Part shown: positions 61,523 to 64,000 of the stretch, one piece after another
Layout: the number at the start of each line of letters is the position of its first letter
Numbering within the stretch: the first letter of the stretch is position 1
DNA from: Ferruginibacter sp.
GTDB taxonomy: Bacteria > Bacteroidota > Bacteroidia > Chitinophagales > Chitinophagaceae
Direction: 5' to 3'
NCBI GenBank assembly: GCA_013141115.1
Contig: JABFRP010000005.1
Location: forward strand, 62,001 to 126,000
Length of the DNA: 64,000 nt
The notes under the pieces: model-generated
The model's input: only the letters and a program-made list of their open reading frames with translations
Told to the model about the DNA's origin: nothing
Databases searched by the model: none
Position numbers and translations under genes: made by a program

Positions 61523-61645
61523 ATGAACAGTTTTTTTAAAACAATAATAGCAGGCGCTGCCAGCTGGAAATGGGGTGGCGGTTGCCTGGGTACTATTGCT
61601 GTATTTGTAATTGTATATTTTTTGCTGGGCAACGTACATTGCTGA
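61523..61645 (+). CDS. Conserved small membrane protein, 40 aa
   Basis: A 41-codon frame gives a peptide with an amphipathic start (NSFFKTIIAGAASWKWGGG) and one membrane helix (CLGTIAVFVIVYFLLGN). The WKWGGGCLGTI block is, from memory, shared with other Bacteroidota short proteins of about 40-45 residues. The function is unknown. It stands between the GreA-like and ThuA genes, below the usual size cutoff of gene callers. Confidence 0.6.
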   Translation: MNSFFKTIIAGAASWKWGGGCLGTIAVFVIVYFLLGNVHC

Positions 61646-61744
61646 TACTATTTGCAGGTACCTCAATATTTTGTATTTATGGTACACAAAACTGTTTTGT
61701 AAATATTCAGTTATCTTTATTGCGCTAATTAAACAGGCAGTTAT

Positions 61745-62500
61745 ATGAAAGCAATAAAGATGATTATATTGATCTTACTTTTCCAAAGTAATACATGCTT
61801 TGCACAGCAAAAGCAATTTAAAGCTTTGCTGGTAACCACCACCAGAGGCTGGCATCATGAATCTCTTCACAACGGAGTTTTGGCTATTAAGGAGCTGAGT
61901 ACAAGAAATCATTTTGATGTAGTGTTGCTTGAGAACCCCAATGGGTTTACCGATAAATACCTGGAGCAGTTTCAGGTAGTCATCTTTTTAAATACCACCG
62001 GCGATGTTTTAGATTCGGCACAACAAAAAGTGATGGAGCGTTTTATTCAATCCGGTAAAGGCTACGTGGGTATTCACAGTGCATCGGATACCGAATATGA
62101 CTGGGAATGGTACAACAAACTGGTAGGACGGATGTTTTATATTCATCCCGTAATTCAAACGGCTCAATTAAATATTACTGATAATAAATTCCCCGGCTTG
62201 CAAGGGTTTGCCAACAATAAATTGTGGACTGATGAGTGGTATGAATTTGGACCTGAAAAAATTGCGGGACTTAATTATATACTTTCCGTTGATGAAGCTA
62301 CTTATAATCCCAAAGTGCAATGGGGTGAGAAAAAGGCAGAGGGCATGGGTAAATCACATCCGGTAGCCTGGTATCATAATTACGATGGCGGCCGTTCCTT
62401 TTACACCGCACTTGGCCATCTGCCTGCTATTTACAGTGATCCTGCATTTTTAAATCATTTGTATGCCGGTATTTTTTGGGCCGCTACAGGAAAAAAATAA
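61745..62500 (+). CDS. Secreted ThuA-domain protein, 251 aa
   Basis: A signal peptide (MKAIKMIILILLFQSNTCFA) is followed by the ThuA (trehalose utilisation-type) fold: ALLVTTTRGWHHESLHNG, VVIFLNTTGDVL, GKGYVGIHSASDTEYDWEWYNKLVG, and the C-terminal PVAWYHNYDGGRSFYTALGH. Members resemble class I glutamine amidotransferase-like proteins and act in sugar metabolism; substrate unknown. A near-consensus -7 box (TATCTTTA, 61712-61719) precedes it. Single gene. Confidence 0.88.
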   Translation: MKAIKMIILILLFQSNTCFAQQKQFKALLVTTTRGWHHESLHNGVLAIKELSTRNHFDVVLLENPNGFTDKYLEQFQVVIFLNTTGDVLDSAQQKVMERFIQSGKGYVGIHSASDTEYDWEWYNKLVGRMFYIHPVIQTAQLNITDNKFPGLQGFANNKLWTDEWYEFGPEKIAGLNYILSVDEATYNPKVQWGEKKAEGMGKSHPVAWYHNYDGGRSFYTALGHLPAIYSDPAFLNHLYAGIFWAATGKK

Positions 62501-62578
62501 GCAGTTGCTTTATACAATACTTTATCTTATCATCCCGTAAGAATGTAAACTTGTAAAAGCAATTTGACGTGCCTGTTG

Positions 62579-62767
62579 TTAAATTTCCAACTTTTCCAGC
62601 ACAAGGAGTGTTTCTAAAAACTCATTCCAGGCTTTTTGCCACTTATCTTTTGCTACCCCAATTGTTTCATGATGTTCGCCGGCAGCAGCACCTTTAGTGG
62701 CTATGTATTCTTCAAGTTTCTCCAGTGCTTCTTTATTCAACTCTTCTAAACGTTTTTTATGTTCCAT
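62579..62767 (-). CDS. Small helical hypothetical protein, 62 aa
   Basis: A short charged helical protein (MEHKKRLEELNKEALEKLEEY, then WQKAWNEFLETLLVLEKLE), probably a coiled coil or helical hairpin. No known motif. The position 14 bp downstream of the AsmA-like gene on the same strand suggests it is the last gene of that transcript. Confidence 0.5.
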   Translation of the reverse strand: MEHKKRLEELNKEALEKLEEYIATKGAAAGEHHETIGVAKDKWQKAWNEFLETLLVLEKLEI

Positions 62768-62781
62768 AATAATTATTTAGT

Positions 62782-64000
62782 TTATGCTTTATTAAAATTA
62801 CAGCATCTGTAAGCCAATTCAAAATAAACGAACCATGTTTTGTAGTAACTGATTTTTACTGATCCATAGTTTTTCCAGCCACGGTTTTCTTTGCTGCGGC
62901 AAAAATGCTTTTCCATAAAAAGAAAGAAAAAAGATTTGGTAGTATCCCGTTGCAGGTAAACATCATTTTCTCTTATTTCGCCATTTTGCGGATTACTGTT
63001 TTTAACAAACATATTGGCTACAAAACTCTGTACTCCTTTTTTCCTGGTATCAGCAGAATCTTTTTTTAGGATATCAATTTTTAAATTTTCATATAAGAAT
63101 AATGAAGTTCCCTTTGCCATAACATCGTTACCTGTAAGATCAAAAGTGATTTTGTTGAATTGCCCTTGCCTTATTGATACCATTCCTAAAGGTTCTGTAA
63201 TGGTATTTAGCGCTGTTGCATTAAAGCTGCCTGCAACACCGGATACAGCAAAACTGCCATTGCTGGTGTTTAAGGGGAGCTTCCAGGTAGTTTGTATGTT
63301 GCTAACCCCCATGAACAAAGCCGTGGCACTTAACTCCAGTATATTGTTTTTACTGATAACATCTTTTGTTGTAGTTATATTATTTATAGTTGCATTAACA
63401 TTTTTAAAAAATACAGAACCGGTTTCTTTGGATATGGCCCCTCTTTCTTTATAAGCAACATAGCCGTTTTTTATGATCATGTTTTTTATATTTACCGGAA
63501 ATTTAATTTTCTGTAAAAGCTGGTGCGGATACATGCCTATTTTACTTGCCGGGTTTGGGGTAACCAATCTGTCGTTAAAAATTTTTATCTCTGGTTCAAA
63601 CGTGGCTGTTTCAGCTTCAAGTCTTGTGTCAGTAATCAGCAGTTTGGCATTGATGCCACTTAATTCAATATGCTTAAAATTCAGGTTATATAAATCCTGC
63701 TGGTACCTGCTGCTTTTAGAGAAAGCCTGTTCCGTAATTTGTGGTATTACAGTAAAACTGCTAAGCTGCATAGTAGATAGTGCGCTATTGATGACAAATG
63801 CACCAATAGTCATTTTATAGCGATTGCTGGCAGACATAAATGAAAATCCATCTGCAGAAAGTATCCATTTACTTCTGCTGATAATATTTTTTATAGTTGT
63901 TCCCGAATATAATTTTTGAATATCATCAGCAGTAAATTTTACATTGGTAATTGTTAGCGGAGCCAGCCCGGGTTTATTTTTATTGTAAACGAGTATTTTG
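62782..64000 (-). CDS. AsmA-like protein, 3' part only, with C-terminal frameshift
   Basis: The frame is open to the right window edge (about 405 codons visible) and reads as alternating beta-strands with NxxLTITNVKFTADDI and IKFPVNIKNMIIKNGYVAY, typical of AsmA/DUF748-type exported envelope proteins that bridge the membranes. At a 5-A run (62917-62921) the natural end breaks: the current frame gives 47 odd residues, rich in Cys, His and Lys, whereas removing one base gives KSFFFLLWKSIFAAAKKTV and a stop at 62856. The predicted ancestral C-terminus is therefore shorter. Function (lipid or protein transport) is inferred only. Confidence 0.7.
   Translation of the reverse strand, partial: KILVYNKNKPGLAPLTITNVKFTADDIQKLYSGTTIKNIISRSKWILSADGFSFMSASNRYKMTIGAFVINSALSTMQLSSFTVIPQITEQAFSKSSRYQQDLYNLNFKHIELSGINAKLLITDTRLEAETATFEPEIKIFNDRLVTPNPASKIGMYPHQLLQKIKFPVNIKNMIIKNGYVAYKERGAISKETGSVFFKNVNATINNITTTKDVISKNNILELSATALFMGVSNIQTTWKLPLNTSNGSFAVSGVAGSFNATALNTITEPLGMVSIRQGQFNKITFDLTGNDVMAKGTSLFLYENLKIDILKKDSADTRKKGVQSFVANMFVKNSNPQNGEIRENDVYLQRDTTKSFFFLFMEKHFCRSKENRGWKNYGSVKISYYKTWFVYFELAYRCCNFNKA

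Noticed and set aside
1..64000. tRNA, rRNA, CRISPR arrays, insertion sequences or prophage genes
   Set aside because: I read for TPsiC-like GGTTCGAAT blocks, spaced direct repeats, transposase DDE or integrase motifs and phage structural genes and found none I can support. A tRNAscan or ISfinder search would settle this.

Overview
The window reads as a chromosomal segment of a Bacteroidota bacterium, most likely family Chitinophagaceae. The evidence is AT-rich intergenic DNA, -7 promoter boxes of the TAnnTTTG type, two secreted proteins ending in type IX secretion (T9SS type A) sorting domains, many lipoprotein or Sec signal peptides, and families typical of that phylum (DUF6496, NdpA-like nucleoid protein, four-domain glycogen-binding protein, ThuA). 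I see no rRNA, tRNA, CRISPR array, insertion sequence, integrase or phage gene. The content is vertical-looking housekeeping and accessory DNA.

Layout. 1-7.5 kb: edge of a sugar dehydrogenase lipoprotein, a small helical protein, an EF-G-like GTPase with a substituted catalytic His, and a three-gene biotin-dependent acyl-CoA carboxylase operon (carrier, biotin carboxylase, carboxyltransferase). 7.5-12 kb (minus strand): DUF6496 protein, a small secreted protein, an IGHMBP2-like helicase and an Old Yellow Enzyme. 12-22 kb: T9SS-secreted surface proteins interleaved with small enzymes (DUF1415, 2OG-Fe oxygenase, AHSA1-like protein, lipid kinase, GNAT) and a degenerate PAS histidine-kinase-like protein. 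22-27 kb: a small secreted protein, a DUF2231 membrane protein and a P-type cation ATPase, then a cold-shock protein and YjdM/PhnA.

28.2-35.1 kb is the most interesting block. Five tightly packed or overlapping genes encode a MoxR AAA+ ATPase, a giant vWA-like plus beta-propeller-like protein that ends in a ribosomal L7/L12 C-terminal-type domain, a TPR-like protein and two unrecognised partners. It matches the architecture of the MoxR-vWA-beta-propeller ternary systems predicted from comparative genomics to act as NTP-dependent conflict or regulatory complexes. A two-gene unit follows: a retropepsin-like double-Asp protein and a protein with four tandem AMPK-beta/CBM48-type domains.

37.8-46.8 kb: a monoheme lipoprotein, DJ-1/PfpI protein, lipoprotein, a 31-codon membrane peptide, two AraC regulators, a nucleoid-associated protein, a cupin and a large secreted protein. 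47-53.2 kb is a phosphorelay block: a frameshifted hybrid kinase with a degraded catalytic core, a membrane protein, a thioredoxin-like protein, an intact paralogous hybrid kinase and a free-standing Hpt protein. 53.2-64 kb: OmpA-family protein, dCMP deaminase, Gfo/Idh/MocA oxidoreductase, a Tat-signal threonine-aldolase-like enzyme, AHSA1 and GNAT proteins, a secreted 23-residue-repeat protein, a PAS-only protein, a GreA/GreB C-domain-like protein, a ThuA protein and the 3' part of an AsmA-like gene.

Two genes (hybrid kinase at 48.75 kb, AsmA-like at 62.92 kb) are broken by single-base homopolymer indels, so either these are recent mutations or the assembly carries homopolymer errors. All functional names come from reading motifs and remembered family sequences; no database search was run.
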